From Tenacibaculum aiptasiae (GTDB taxonomy: Bacteria > Bacteroidota > Bacteroidia > Flavobacteriales > Flavobacteriaceae): a stretch of DNA of 64,000 nt. The stretch is taken from the NCBI RefSeq assembly GCF_008806755.1, contig NZ_WAAU01000008.1:446964-510963 (forward strand), read 5' to 3'. The notes under the pieces are model-generated. The model had not been told where the DNA came from, made no database searches, and was given only the letters and a program-made list of their open reading frames with translations. The position numbers and the translations under genes were made by a program. This document shows, one piece after another, positions 19,435 to 29,051 of this stretch (within the stretch, counting starts at the first letter, position 1; every line of letters begins with the position of its first letter).

Positions 19435-19889
19435 TATTTCTCTAATTTTGATGCAACAATACTACATGCTTCATCTAACATTCTATATACATTCTCGAAA
19501 CCTTGATCTCCTCCGTAGTATGGATCAGGTACACTCCTATTTTCATTAGGATATAACTCGTTCAAAATCATTTTTACTTTCTGAATTTCATTATAATCAT
19601 CAGTCATAGAAACGATGTTATTATAATTACTCTCATCCATAGCATAGATTAAATCAAAATCTTCAAAGTCTGATTTAACAAACTTTCTCGATTGTTGATT
19701 GGTAATATCAATACCATATTTCTTTGCTACTTCAATTGATCTTCTATCAGGTAACTCACCTACATGATATCCAGCAGTACCAGCAGAATCAACAAAAAAT
19801 GATTGTGACGATAATTTAGATTGTAAAATACCTTCGGCTAAAGGGGAACGACAAATATTCCCTAAACAAACCATCAGTATTTTTTTCAT
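19434..19889 (-). CDS. Low-molecular-weight protein tyrosine phosphatase
   Basis: A 151-residue cytoplasmic phosphatase. The P-loop CX5R(S/T) is at Cys8-Arg14 (VCLGNICRSPLAEG) and the general acid is the Asp in VPDPYYGG. Such enzymes often act on tyrosine-phosphorylated polysaccharide kinases or arsenate; nothing nearby decides. It lies 9 nt after dnaA and overlaps the rsmI-like gene by one base, giving a dnaA-phosphatase-methyltransferase unit. Confidence 0.93.
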   Translation of the reverse strand: MKKILMVCLGNICRSPLAEGILQSKLSSQSFFVDSAGTAGYHVGELPDRRSIEVAKKYGIDITNQQSRKFVKSDFEDFDLIYAMDESNYNNIVSMTDDYNEIQKVKMILNELYPNENRSVPDPYYGGDQGFENVYRMLDEACSIVASKLEK

Positions 19890-19898
19890 AAAATCGTA

Positions 19899-21323
19899 TT
19901 ACAAAGTTAATTTCTTTCTTAAATCTTCTACGTATTTCTTAAACTGTTTATCCGTCTCAGTTAAGTTATCAACTGTTTTACAAGCATGCAATACAGTAGC
20001 ATGATCTCTCTTACCTATCTGACTTCCAATACTAGCTAAAGACGACTTAGTCATACGTTTTGCAAAATACATTGCTAATTGACGTGCTTGAACTATATGT
20101 CTTTTACGTGTTTTTGACTGTAAAGTAGCAACATCCATATCAAAATATTTAGATACTACTTTTTGAATGTAATCTATAGAAAGTTCTTTCTTAGTATTCT
20201 TCACAAACTTATCTACAATTTGTTTCGCTAACTCAATTGTAAATTCTTTTCTATTAAAAGACGCTTGTGCAATCATAGAAATAATAACACCTTCTAATTC
20301 ACGAACATTCGATTTAATATTCTTTGCAATATATTCAACTATTTCTTCAGGCATTTCTACTCCATCTCTATATAACTTATTTTGAAGTATAGAAATACGA
20401 GTTTCAAAATCTGGAGATTGTAGTTCAGCAGATAACCCCCATTTAAAACGAGATAATAATCGCTGCTCAATATCTTGCATGTCAACAGGCGCTTTATCAG
20501 AAGTTAAAATTACCTGTTTACCATTTTGATGTAAATGATTGAATATATGGAAAAACACATCTTGTGTACCTGCTTTTCCTGAAAGGAATTGTACATCATC
20601 AATAATTAATACATCAATCATTTGATAGAAATGAATAAAATCATTTCTAGTATTTGATTTTACCGAATCGATAAACTGTTGTGTAAATTTCTCAGAAGAA
20701 ATATATAAAACTGTTTTATCTGGGTATTTATCTTTTATTTCAACACCAATAGCGTGACCTAAATGTGTTTTACCTAATCCAACTCCACCATATATTAATA
20801 ATGGATTAAATGAAGTTCCTCCAGGCTTGTTAGCAACTGCCATACTGGCAGAACGAGCTAACCTATTAGAATCACCCTCTACAAAATTTGCAAAATTATA
20901 GTTTGGATTTAATTGAGATTCTATCTTAACTTTTTGTAATCCAGGAATTATAAAAGGGTTTTTTAATTCTCTTTTAGATTCCAAAGGCATTGTTACCTTT
21001 TGAGGCTTCAATGGGTTACGATTAGAACTTGGAATTTTAACTGTTTGTGGACTATTACTGCTGTATGTATTTTCCATACGAACATCATAAATCAGTTTAG
21101 CATCATTTCCTAATTCACGAACTAGAGCTACTCTTAATAACTTAATATAATGTTCCTCTAACCATTCATAAAAAAATTTACTTGGCACTTGTACCGTAAG
21201 CGCTTCCCCGGCCAATTTTATAGGCTTAATAGGTTCGAACCAAGTTTTGTATGCTTGGGGTTTAATATTATCTTTTATAAAAGATAAACATTCCATCCAA
21301 ACTGAATCAGCAGTTTTTGTCAT
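19899..21323 (-). CDS. dnaA: Chromosomal replication initiator DnaA
   Basis: Binds DnaA boxes and opens the origin. The 474-residue protein has domain I (WMECLSFIKDNIKPQAYKTWF), a short linker, the AAA+ domain with Walker A GGVGLGKTHLGHAIG and Walker B VLIIDDVQFLSGK, and the C-terminal DNA-binding domain IV ending with the signature GKRDHATVLHACKTVDNL. The start is the ATG at 21323. No dnaN or rpmH lies beside it and I saw no DnaA-box cluster, so this is probably not a classical dnaA-dnaN origin. A hairpin and a DnaA-box-like 9-mer lie upstream. Confidence 0.98.
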   Translation of the reverse strand: MTKTADSVWMECLSFIKDNIKPQAYKTWFEPIKPIKLAGEALTVQVPSKFFYEWLEEHYIKLLRVALVRELGNDAKLIYDVRMENTYSSNSPQTVKIPSSNRNPLKPQKVTMPLESKRELKNPFIIPGLQKVKIESQLNPNYNFANFVEGDSNRLARSASMAVANKPGGTSFNPLLIYGGVGLGKTHLGHAIGVEIKDKYPDKTVLYISSEKFTQQFIDSVKSNTRNDFIHFYQMIDVLIIDDVQFLSGKAGTQDVFFHIFNHLHQNGKQVILTSDKAPVDMQDIEQRLLSRFKWGLSAELQSPDFETRISILQNKLYRDGVEMPEEIVEYIAKNIKSNVRELEGVIISMIAQASFNRKEFTIELAKQIVDKFVKNTKKELSIDYIQKVVSKYFDMDVATLQSKTRKRHIVQARQLAMYFAKRMTKSSLASIGSQIGKRDHATVLHACKTVDNLTETDKQFKKYVEDLRKKLTL

Positions 21324-21378
21324 TTGAGTTAAAAACTATTTTAAAGTTGTTAAATTTTTATTCAGATCTATTGGGGAC

Positions 21379-21416
21379 TCCAGACTCTCCGTCTGGCTGA
21401 ACAAAAGTGTGAATAA
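21379..21416. promoter_or_regulatory. GC-rich hairpin and DnaA-box-like sequence upstream of dnaA
   Basis: CCAGAC (21380-21385), TCTCC loop, GTCTGG (21391-21396) form a perfect 6-bp stem in a GC-rich island within AT-rich intergenic DNA. TGTGAATAA at 21408-21416 differs from the DnaA box TGTGGATAA by one base. Together they could be an autoregulatory region of dnaA. No T tract follows, so it is not a terminator. No TAnnTTTG promoter was found for dnaA. Confidence 0.35.
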
Positions 21417-21501
21417 AATTCAGTATAAAAAAATCAAATTGCTATTGATTTTTAATTATTTTTTCCGTAACGTTAATTATAATTAAAATACAAAAAACAT
21501 T

Positions 21502-21915
21502 TTGAAAAAACATAAAACTTCGGTTCGAGTACGATATGCAGAAACCGATCAAATGGGCGTTGTTTACCATGGTAATTATGCGCAATTTTTTGAAATTGGC
21601 CGAACCGAGTGGCTACGCTCTTTAGGCGTTACATACAAATATATGGAAAAAACAGGTGTGATGCTTCCTGTAATTTCATTATCTTGTAAATTTAAAAAAT
21701 CAGCCTTATATGATGATGAATTAACTATTAGTACATTTATCAAAAAAGCACCTTCTATAAAAATAGAATTTGACTATGAAATCACAAACCAAGAAGGAGA
21801 GTTAATATGTACAGGTAATACTATTTTGGCTTTTATTGATATGAAAACAAAAAAGCCAATTCGTTGTCCAGAATATATAATGGAGAAGTTAAATAAATAC
21901 GAACACGAATATTAA
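21502..21915 (+). CDS. Acyl-CoA thioesterase, YbgC/4HBT hotdog family
   Basis: A 137-residue hotdog-fold thioesterase. RVRYAETDQMGVVYHGNYAQFFEIGRTE is the family signature, with the catalytic Asp in the ETDQMGVVYH segment. The start is TTG (21502-21504); no ATG occurs before the signature and the residues KKHKTSVRVRY fit family N-termini. The physiological acyl-CoA is unknown. It is divergent from dnaA and 10 nt upstream of the PduO gene. Confidence 0.9.
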   Translation: MKKHKTSVRVRYAETDQMGVVYHGNYAQFFEIGRTEWLRSLGVTYKYMEKTGVMLPVISLSCKFKKSALYDDELTISTFIKKAPSIKIEFDYEITNQEGELICTGNTILAFIDMKTKKPIRCPEYIMEKLNKYEHEY

Positions 21916-21925
21916 AAAATAATTA

Positions 21926-22498
21926 ATGAAAATATACACTAAAACAGGAGACAAAGGTTCTACTTCTCTTTTTGGAGGAACTCGAGTTCCTAAACATCAT
22001 TTAAGAATAGAAAGTTATGGTACTGTAGACGAACTTAATTCTTATATTGGTTTAATTAGAGATCAAGATATTGATACGTTAACAAAAAGTACACTTTCCA
22101 AAATCCAAAGTGATTTATTTACTTTGGGAGCTATGTTAGCTACACCTCCAGAAAAAGAAACTTTAAAAAGTGGAAAAGAACGATTAAATATTTATAAAAT
22201 CTCTGATGATTCTATCCAGTTTTTAGAAAATGAAATTGATTTAATGAATAAAACATTACCTCAAATGACTCATTTTATTTTACCTGGAGGACATCAAACT
22301 GTGTCATTTTGTCACATAGCACGATGTGTATGTCGTAGAGCCGAACGTTTATCGGTGGCTTTAAACGAAGAAGAAACCATTAATGACAGTATTTTAATGT
22401 ATTTAAACAGACTTTCTGACTATCTTTTTGTACTGGCACGAAAGTTGACCCAAGATTTAAAAGCGGAAGAAGTTAAATGGATTCCGGAAAAATTATAA
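21926..22498 (+). CDS. Cob(I)alamin adenosyltransferase, PduO type
   Basis: Transfers adenosyl from ATP to cob(I)alamin, making coenzyme B12. The 190-residue product opens with the ATP-binding motif MKIYTKTGDKGSTSLFGGTRV and has YGTVDELNSYIGL and the helix FILPGGHQTVSFCHIARCVCRRAERLS, all hallmarks of the PduO family. It implies use of an adenosylcobalamin enzyme (for example methylmalonyl-CoA mutase) elsewhere in the genome, possibly fed by scavenged B12. Probably co-transcribed with the thioesterase. Confidence 0.95.
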   Translation: MKIYTKTGDKGSTSLFGGTRVPKHHLRIESYGTVDELNSYIGLIRDQDIDTLTKSTLSKIQSDLFTLGAMLATPPEKETLKSGKERLNIYKISDDSIQFLENEIDLMNKTLPQMTHFILPGGHQTVSFCHIARCVCRRAERLSVALNEEETINDSILMYLNRLSDYLFVLARKLTQDLKAEEVKWIPEKL

Positions 22499-22540
22499 CT
22501 AAGTTCTTTTTTTATTGATTTAACATTTTTTAAAAAAAAC

Positions 22541-22570
22541 TTGACTTTTTACAAAAAAAAATTATTTTTG
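22541..22570 (+). promoter_or_regulatory. Consensus promoter of the DUF2795 gene
   Basis: TTG at 22541-22543, 19-bp spacer, TATTTTTG at 22563-22570. This is the best full match to the Bacteroidota consensus in the window; transcription would start near 22575, 23 nt before the ATG. Confidence 0.75.
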
Positions 22571-22597
22571 CGAAAATCTTAATAAACAGATAAAGAA

Positions 22598-22819
22598 ATG
22601 TATTGGACACTTGAACTAGCATCATATTTAGCAGATGCACCTTGGCCTGCAACTAAAGACGAATTAATCGATTACGCTATTCGTACTGGGGCACCCTTAG
22701 AAGTGGTAGAAAATTTACAGGATATTGAAGATGAAGGTGAGGCATACGATTCTATAATTGAAATTTGGCCAGATTATCCGACTGAAGAAGATTATCTTTG
22801 GAACGAAGACGAATACTAA
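22598..22819 (+). CDS. DUF2795 domain protein
   Basis: A very acidic 73-residue cytoplasmic protein (many Asp and Glu, C-terminus YLWNEDEY). The segment ELASYLADAPWPATKDELIDYAIRTGAPLEVVENLQDI matches the DUF2795 domain, whose function is unknown. It has a near-perfect promoter upstream and its own terminator, which suggests strong, independent expression. It lies directly before secA. Confidence 0.85.
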   Translation: MYWTLELASYLADAPWPATKDELIDYAIRTGAPLEVVENLQDIEDEGEAYDSIIEIWPDYPTEEDYLWNEDEY

Positions 22820-22834
22820 AAATACAACCATAAA

Positions 22835-22860
22835 AAGTCTCTATTAGAGGCTTTTTTTTT
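22835..22860 (+). terminator. Terminator after the DUF2795 gene
   Basis: Stem AAGTCTCT / AGAGGCTT (one G-U pair), 3-nt loop, nine T. Ends the DUF2795 transcript before secA. Confidence 0.85.
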
Positions 22861-22943
22861 GCTTACTTTTAAGCACATAAATTATAAACATACAGCAGTA
22901 GATTAAAAACAACTTTAATCTACTATAAAACAATATTTTACAA

Positions 22944-25900
22944 ATGAGCGTTTTAAATTCGATTCTAAAACTATTTGTTGGTGATAAACAACAAAAAGAC
23001 TTAAAGTCTCTACAACCGATCGTTGAAAAAGTACGATCTTTTGAGAGTTCATTAAACAATTTATCTAATGATGACCTTCGGGCTAAAACAATCGAATTTA
23101 AATCTAAAATAAAGGAAGCTACTAAATCATTCAATGATTCTATAGCTACTTTAGAAGAAGAAGCTTTAAACGCAGACATAGATCGTCAAGAAGAAATTTA
23201 TGCAGAAATTGACAAATTAAAAGACGAAGCTTATGAAGCTTCTGAAGCTGTATTATTAGACATTATGCCTGAAGCTTTTGCTCTTGTAAAAGAAACAGCT
23301 AGACGTTTTACCAAAAACGAAGAATTAGAAGTTACTGCAACTGCTTTTGATAGAGAATTATCTGCAACCAGAGAACACGTAAATTTAGAAGATGATAAAG
23401 CTTACTGGGCTAATTCATGGGATGCAGCAGGTAAAGAAGTTACTTGGGATATGATTCATTACGACGTGCAGTTAATTGGTGGTTCTGTTTTACACCAAGG
23501 TAAAATTGCAGAAATGATGACTGGGGAAGGAAAAACATTAGTATCTACCCTACCAGTATACTTAAACGCTTTAACAGGTAACGGAGTTCACGTAGTAACT
23601 GTAAACGATTACTTAGCTAAACGTGACCGTGCTTGGATGGCTCCTATATTTGAGTTCCATGGATTATCTACAGACTGTATCGATTTCCACCAGCCAAATT
23701 CTGAAGCTCGTAGAAAAGCATATAACGCAGATATCACTTATGGTACAAATAACGAATTTGGGTTCGATTATTTACGTGATAATATGGCTAGCTCTAAAGA
23801 AGATTTAGTTCAAAGAGCTCCTAACTATGCAATTATTGATGAAGTTGACTCGGTTTTAGTTGATGATGCTCGTACTCCTTTAATTATTTCTGGACCAGTT
23901 CCTCAAGGAGACCGTCATGAATTTAACGAATTAAAACCTTTAGTTGCCGATTTAGTTTCTCTTCAAAACAAATATTTAGTTGGTGTATTAGCAGAAGCTA
24001 AAGCCTTATTAAAAGAAGGTGATACTAAAGAAGGAGGATTCTTATTATTGAGAGTTTACAGAGGTTTACCAAAAAACAAAGCTTTAATCAAGTTTTTATC
24101 TCAAGAAGGAATCAAACAAATTCTTCAAAAGACTGAAAACTTCTACATGCAAGATAACAATAAGTTAATGCCAGAAGTAGATGCTGAGTTATGGTTTACT
24201 GTTGAAGAAAAAAATAATCAAATTGATTTAACCGATAAAGGTATTGCTCACTTATCAGAAAAAACGCAAAACAATACTTTCTTTGTTTTACCTGATATTA
24301 GTGTTAAAGTTGGAGAAATTGACAATAGTGATGTTACTCCAGAAGAAAAAGCAAACCAAAAAGAAGAATTATACAGAGATTTTAGTGTAAAGAGTGAGCG
24401 TATTCATACTATGAATCAACTTTTAAAAGCATATACTGTTTTTGAAAAAGATGTTGAGTATGTAGTTATGGACAACAAGGTAATGATTGTAGATGAGCAA
24501 ACAGGTCGTATTATGGACGGTCGTCGTTACTCAGATGGATTACACCAAGCAATAGAAGCAAAAGAAAATGTAAAAATTGAAGATGCTACTCAAACTTTTG
24601 CTACTGTTACACTACAAAACTACTTCAGAATGTACCGTAAGTTATCTGGAATGACAGGTACGGCAATTACGGAAGCTGGTGAATTCTGGGAAATCTATAA
24701 ATTAGATGTAGTTGAAATCCCTACTAATAAACCAATTGCTCGTGACGACAAACAAGATTTAGTTTATAAAACAACGAGAGAAAAATACAACGCTGTAATT
24801 GAAGATGTTGTTGAATTATCTAAGCAAGGGCGTCCAGTTTTAATTGGAACAACATCAGTAGAAATTTCAGAATTATTAGGTAGAATGTTACAAATGCGTA
24901 AGATTCCCCACAATATATTAAATGCAAAATTACACAAACGTGAAGCAGATGTAGTTGCTGAAGCTGGTAAACCAGGAGTTGTAACAATTGCAACCAACAT
25001 GGCAGGTCGTGGTACAGATATTAAATTATCAGACGAAGTAAAAGCTGCCGGAGGTTTAGCTATTATTGGTACAGAGCGTCATGACTCTCGTCGTGTTGAC
25101 CGTCAGTTACGTGGTCGTGCAGGACGTCAAGGAGACGTTGGTTCTTCACAATTCTATGTTGCCTTAGACGATAACTTAATGCGTTTATTTGGTTCTGATA
25201 GAATTGCTAAAATGATGGATAGAATGGGATTAAAAGAAGGTGAAGTAATTCAACATTCTATGATCACCAAATCTATTGAAAGAGCACAAAAGAAAGTAGA
25301 AGAAAACAATTTTGGTATTCGTAAGCGTTTATTAGAATATGACGATATTATGAATGCACAACGTGAGTTTGTTTACAAACGTCGTCGTCATGCATTAGAT
25401 GGACAACGCTTACAGATTGATATTGCAAACATGATTTATGACACTTGCGATTCAATTGTAAAACAAAACAAAATGAATAGCGATTATCAAAACTTTGAGT
25501 TTGAATTAATTCGTTTTTCATCAATGACTTCTCCTTTCTCTGAAGAAGAGTTTAATAAATTATCAGAACAAGAATTAACAGATAAGTTATACGTTATTGT
25601 TTCTGATCATTATAAAAATGATACTGAAAGACACGCACACAATGCTTTCCCAGTAATTAAAAATGTTTTTGAAACTGAAGGTGATCGTTACGAGCGTATT
25701 GTAGTTCCTTTTACGGATGGTACTAAAACTTTACAAGTAGTTACTAACTTAAAAGAAGCATACGAGTCTGAAGGAAAATCATTAGTAAACGATTTTGAAA
25801 AGAACATTACTTTATCAATTATAGATGAAAACTGGAAAGATCATTTACGTAAAATGGACGAGTTAAAACAAACTGTTCAAAATGCTACGTATGAACAAAA

Positions 25901-26294
25901 AGACCCTTTATTAGTTTATAAGTTTGAAGCTTTTGAGTTATTCCAAGAAACTATAGATAAGGTAAATAAAGAAGTATTATCTTTCTTATTCAAAGGTCAA
26001 TTACCAAGTCAAGATGCATCACAAGTATCTGAAGCTCGTGAACAAAAACGTGAGCAATTAGATACTCGTAAAGATGAAGTTCAAAACTCAACTCAACAAG
26101 CAATGAGTAGAGCTAGAAATCAGCAAACTCAAGAACAACAAGTTGTAGAAACTATTGTTCGTGAGCAACCAAAAATTGGTAGAAACGAAAGAGTTACCAT
26201 CAAAAATGTAATGACTGGTGAAGAGAAAGAAGTAAAGTATAAACAAGCACTTCCTTTACTAGAACAAGGAACTTGGGTATTACATAACAGATAA
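22944..26294 (+). CDS. secA: Protein translocase ATPase SecA
   Basis: Motor that pushes unfolded proteins through SecYEG. The 1116-residue protein carries Walker [10 protein letters not shown], the DEVD-type Walker B ([21 protein letters not shown]), the preprotein cross-linking domain and the [21 protein letters not shown] motif. It is longer than E. coli SecA (901) because of insertions, the largest after residue 320 ([20 protein letters not shown] and following). The C-terminal zinc-binding CxC...CH motif is absent; the protein ends [19 protein letters not shown], as I recall for Bacteroidota. Single gene with a strong terminator. Confidence 0.98.
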   Translation: MSVLNSILKLFVGDKQQKDLKSLQPIVEKVRSFESSLNNLSNDDLRAKTIEFKSKIKEATKSFNDSIATLEEEALNADIDRQEEIYAEIDKLKDEAYEASEAVLLDIMPEAFALVKETARRFTKNEELEVTATAFDRELSATREHVNLEDDKAYWANSWDAAGKEVTWDMIHYDVQLIGGSVLHQGKIAEMMTGEGKTLVSTLPVYLNALTGNGVHVVTVNDYLAKRDRAWMAPIFEFHGLSTDCIDFHQPNSEARRKAYNADITYGTNNEFGFDYLRDNMASSKEDLVQRAPNYAIIDEVDSVLVDDARTPLIISGPVPQGDRHEFNELKPLVADLVSLQNKYLVGVLAEAKALLKEGDTKEGGFLLLRVYRGLPKNKALIKFLSQEGIKQILQKTENFYMQDNNKLMPEVDAELWFTVEEKNNQIDLTDKGIAHLSEKTQNNTFFVLPDISVKVGEIDNSDVTPEEKANQKEELYRDFSVKSERIHTMNQLLKAYTVFEKDVEYVVMDNKVMIVDEQTGRIMDGRRYSDGLHQAIEAKENVKIEDATQTFATVTLQNYFRMYRKLSGMTGTAITEAGEFWEIYKLDVVEIPTNKPIARDDKQDLVYKTTREKYNAVIEDVVELSKQGRPVLIGTTSVEISELLGRMLQMRKIPHNILNAKLHKREADVVAEAGKPGVVTIATNMAGRGTDIKLSDEVKAAGGLAIIGTERHDSRRVDRQLRGRAGRQGDVGSSQFYVALDDNLMRLFGSDRIAKMMDRMGLKEGEVIQHSMITKSIERAQKKVEENNFGIRKRLLEYDDIMNAQREFVYKRRRHALDGQRLQIDIANMIYDTCDSIVKQNKMNSDYQNFEFELIRFSSMTSPFSEEEFNKLSEQELTDKLYVIVSDHYKNDTERHAHNAFPVIKNVFETEGDRYERIVVPFTDGTKTLQVVTNLKEAYESEGKSLVNDFEKNITLSIIDENWKDHLRKMDELKQTVQNATYEQKDPLLVYKFEAFELFQETIDKVNKEVLSFLFKGQLPSQDASQVSEAREQKREQLDTRKDEVQNSTQQAMSRARNQQTQEQQVVETIVREQPKIGRNERVTIKNVMTGEEKEVKYKQALPLLEQGTWVLHNR

Positions 26295-26315
26295 TACTTT
26301 TAGAACACATCATAA

Positions 26316-26345
26316 AAAAGCTCGGACATTCCGAGCTTTTTACTT
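26316..26345 (+). terminator. Terminator after secA
   Basis: Perfect stem AAAGCTCGGA / TCCGAGCTTT with a 4-nt loop, followed by T; 22 nt past the secA stop. Confidence 0.88.
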
Positions 26346-26430
26346 TTACATAACTTTCCCATTACAGATTAATGATTTTCTAATTACCAACAGTTTACAA
26401 TTAGTTTAACATTCAAAAACATTTGAAAAG

Positions 26431-26438
26431 TACATTTG
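26431..26438 (+). promoter_or_regulatory. -7 element of the phosphoesterase-glycosyltransferase pair
   Basis: TACATTTG (TAnnTTTG), 26 nt before the ATG at 26464. A near copy, TACATTTC, lies 4 nt before the ATG at 26453-26460. Confidence 0.45.
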
Positions 26439-26463
26439 TTTAAACGCAATAGTACATTTCAGA

Positions 26464-27336
26464 ATGAAGAAAAATAAAAAACGTAAACTAGATGTTGTTG
26501 TTATTTCCGATGTCCACTTAGGTACTTATGGTTGTAGAGCTACCGAACTTCACAATTATTTAAAAACGATCAATCCAAAGATTTTAATTTTAAATGGAGA
26601 TATCATAGACATTTGGCAATTTAAAAAACGTTATTTCCCTAAACCACACATGAAGATTATAAAACAAATAATGTCTTTTATAACTTCAGGTACTAAAGTG
26701 TACTACATTACAGGAAACCATGATGAAATGCTTCGAAAGTTTAAAGGCTTTAGACTTGGAAGCTTTGAAATAGTTAATAAAGTAGTTTTAGATCTTGATG
26801 GCAAAAAAGGATGGTTTTTCCATGGAGATGTATTTGATGTAACTATGCAACATTCAAAATGGTTAGCAAAATTAGGTAGCATTGGTTACGATACCTTAAT
26901 CATTATAAATACTGCTGTCAATTGGTTTAGCAAACAATTAGGATACGGTAGATTGTCTTTTTCAAAAAAAATAAAAAACAGTGTTAAAAGCGCTGTAAAA
27001 TTTATTAATAATTTTGAAGAAACAGCTTCAGACATAGCCATTTCTAAAGGATATGATTATGTTGTTTGTGGACATATTCACCACCCAGAAATTAAACATA
27101 TTGAAAACGAAAATGGACATACAACATATTTGAACTCTGGCGACTGGATAGAAAATTTATCCGCTTTAGAATACCATAATAAATCCTGGTCATTGTATGA
27201 ATATGAAAAAGATGAGCTTGTACAAAACCAACATATGAATCTACAAGTAAACGATGCTGAATTTATTGCTTCAGAAAGCAGCAACAGCATGCTATTTGAA
27301 GAACTTTTAAAAGAATTCAATATTGAAAAACACTAA
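26464..27336 (+). CDS. LpxH-like UDP-2,3-diacylglucosamine diphosphatase family metallophosphoesterase
   Basis: A 290-residue calcineurin-like phosphoesterase. Metal-site motifs are complete: ISDVHLG, NGDIIDIW, TGNHDEML, FHGDVFD and CGHIHHPEI. The set and spacing resemble LpxH/LpxH2, which splits UDP-diacylglucosamine in lipid A synthesis, but it is longer than LpxH (about 240) and related proteins act on other envelope lipids. It is paired with a glycosyltransferase 9 nt downstream, supporting an envelope glycolipid role. The substrate is not proven. Confidence 0.85.
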   Translation: MKKNKKRKLDVVVISDVHLGTYGCRATELHNYLKTINPKILILNGDIIDIWQFKKRYFPKPHMKIIKQIMSFITSGTKVYYITGNHDEMLRKFKGFRLGSFEIVNKVVLDLDGKKGWFFHGDVFDVTMQHSKWLAKLGSIGYDTLIIINTAVNWFSKQLGYGRLSFSKKIKNSVKSAVKFINNFEETASDIAISKGYDYVVCGHIHHPEIKHIENENGHTTYLNSGDWIENLSALEYHNKSWSLYEYEKDELVQNQHMNLQVNDAEFIASESSNSMLFEELLKEFNIEKH

Positions 27337-27345
27337 GAGGTAATT

Positions 27346-28362
27346 ATGAAGATTTTATACGCTTTTCAAGGAACAGGTAACGGACATGCTAGTAGAGCAA
27401 TAGAAATAATTCCATATTTACAACAAAAAGCAGATGTAGATATCCTAATTAGTGGCTACCAATGTGAACTTCAACTTCCTTTTGAAGTAAAATATAAATA
27501 CTACGGATTGAGCTTTATATTTGGTAAAAAAGGTGGTATTGATTTTTGGAATACTTTAAAAAAAGCTAAGCTTAAAAATCTATATTCAGAAGTTAAATCT
27601 GTCCCTTTAGAGAACTATGATTTAGTAATCAATGATTTTGAACCTGTTACAGCTTGGTCCGCAATATTTAAAAACATTCCAATCATATCCTTAAGTCATC
27701 AAAATGCAGTATTAGACAAAAACGCACCTAAATACGGAACATATAGATTTGAACGATTAATTTTAAAATACTATGCCCCAGCTAAAGTAAAATTTGGTTT
27801 TCATTTTAGCACATACTCGTCAGCTACCTTCCCTCCTATAATTCGAAAAAAGATAAGATATAGCAACGTAACTAAAAAAGGTCATTATACAGTTTATCTT
27901 CCAGCATATGGAGATAAAAAAATTATAAAAGTATTATCTCAAATAGAAGACGTTAAATGGGAAGTATTTTCTAAACACACTAAAAAACACATTTTTAAAA
28001 ATAATATTATTATAAAACCCATTAACGGAAACGATTTTATAAAAAGTATTAGCTCTTCTAAAGGGGTTATCTGTGGCGCGGGATTTGAAACTCCAGCAGA
28101 GGCTTTATTTTTAAGAAAAAAACTACTTGTTATCCCAATGAAAAACCAATACGAACAACAATGTAATGCCTTAGCGTTAAAACAAATTGGAGTACCTGTA
28201 TTGAAAAAATTCAATAAAAAACAATTACCTAAAATATCTAAATGGGTAAATTCTAAAAAAATTGTAGAGGTAAATTATCCAGATGTTACAGAAGATATTC
28301 TTGAAGCCTTAATTTTACCTTATTACAATCAAACAATTTTACCACAAATTACCATTGTATAG
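27346..28362 (+). CDS. GT-B fold glycosyltransferase (GT28/MGT-like)
   Basis: A 338-residue glycosyltransferase. MKILYAFQGTGNGHASRAIEIIPYL is the N-terminal motif of the MurG/MGT-like superfamily (glycine-rich loop with GHASRA). The C-terminal donor-site region includes GVICGAGFETPAEALFLRKKLLVIPMKNQYEQQCNALAL, the equivalent of the UDP-sugar loop. Acceptor and sugar are unknown. It lies 9 nt after the LpxH-like gene, and its last 14 nt overlap the convergent ung gene. Confidence 0.85.
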   Translation: MKILYAFQGTGNGHASRAIEIIPYLQQKADVDILISGYQCELQLPFEVKYKYYGLSFIFGKKGGIDFWNTLKKAKLKNLYSEVKSVPLENYDLVINDFEPVTAWSAIFKNIPIISLSHQNAVLDKNAPKYGTYRFERLILKYYAPAKVKFGFHFSTYSSATFPPIIRKKIRYSNVTKKGHYTVYLPAYGDKKIIKVLSQIEDVKWEVFSKHTKKHIFKNNIIIKPINGNDFIKSISSSKGVICGAGFETPAEALFLRKKLLVIPMKNQYEQQCNALALKQIGVPVLKKFNKKQLPKISKWVNSKKIVEVNYPDVTEDILEALILPYYNQTILPQITIV

Positions 28363-29014
28363 TAGCTAAATTTAAATCTTTTAAAATGGCATTCGTTTTA
28401 GAAAAATGTTTATTTCCAAACCAATAACCTCTATTTGCACTTAAAGGAGAAGGATGTCCAGATGTTAATACATGATGTTTTTTAGTATCAATTAACTTCA
28501 CCTTCTTTTTAGCAAAACCTCCCCAAAGTAAAAAAACCACATCTTTTTTCTCGTCAGAAACTTTTCTAATTACTGCATCTGTAAACTCTTCCCACCCTTG
28601 TTTTTGATGACTTCCTGCTTCTGATTCTCTTACTGTTAAAGTAGCATTCAACAATAAAACACCTTGCTTGGCCCAACGAGATAAATCACCTGATTTAGGA
28701 TAAGAAATACCTAAATCAGTTTCAATTTCTTTAAAAATATTAATTAATGATGGTGGATGCTGAATTTGATCATGTACCGAAAAACACAAACCATTTGCTT
28801 GTCCTTTTCCATGATAAGGATCTTGTCCTAAGATAACAACTTTCAAATCATCCAATGAACAAGCATCAAATGCTGCAAAAACTTCTGAACCTTTAGGATA
28901 ACATACTCTTGTACTGTATTCGTTCTTAACAAACGATGTTAAGTTTTTGAAATAATCTTTTTCAAATTCAGACTGTAAAATATTTTTCCAACTATCTGCT
29001 ATTTTTACTTGCAT
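28349..29014 (-). CDS. ung: Uracil-DNA glycosylase
   Basis: Removes uracil from DNA. The 221-residue protein shows the family-1 motifs: the water-activating Asp65 in GQDPYHGKGQANGLCFS, the LLLNATLTV strand, and the HPSPLSANRGYW loop with the active-site His. The 3' end overlaps the convergent glycosyltransferase by 14 nt. It is divergent from the MutS2-like gene; a TATATTTG element at 29046-29039 serves it. Confidence 0.97.
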   Translation of the reverse strand: MQVKIADSWKNILQSEFEKDYFKNLTSFVKNEYSTRVCYPKGSEVFAAFDACSLDDLKVVILGQDPYHGKGQANGLCFSVHDQIQHPPSLINIFKEIETDLGISYPKSGDLSRWAKQGVLLLNATLTVRESEAGSHQKQGWEEFTDAVIRKVSDEKKDVVFLLWGGFAKKKVKLIDTKKHHVLTSGHPSPLSANRGYWFGNKHFSKTNAILKDLNLATIQW

Positions 29015-29038
29015 TCTTTCCTATTTTTGCTTTGGTTT

Positions 29039-29046
29039 CAAATATA
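29039..29046 (-). promoter_or_regulatory. -7 element of ung
   Basis: TATATTTG on the minus strand in the 37-bp gap between ung and the MutS2-like gene, 24 nt before the ung start. Confidence 0.5.
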
Positions 29047-29051
29047 CTATT

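Noticed and set aside
21379..21397. Possible tRNA or terminator at the GC-rich hairpin upstream of dnaA
   Set aside because: The stem is only 6 bp, there is no cloverleaf, no CCA-adjacent acceptor stem and no T tract on either strand.
19899..21500. Replication origin at dnaA
   Set aside because: Only one DnaA-box-like 9-mer is visible, no dnaN, rpmH or AT-cluster arrangement accompanies it, so an oriC call is not supported.
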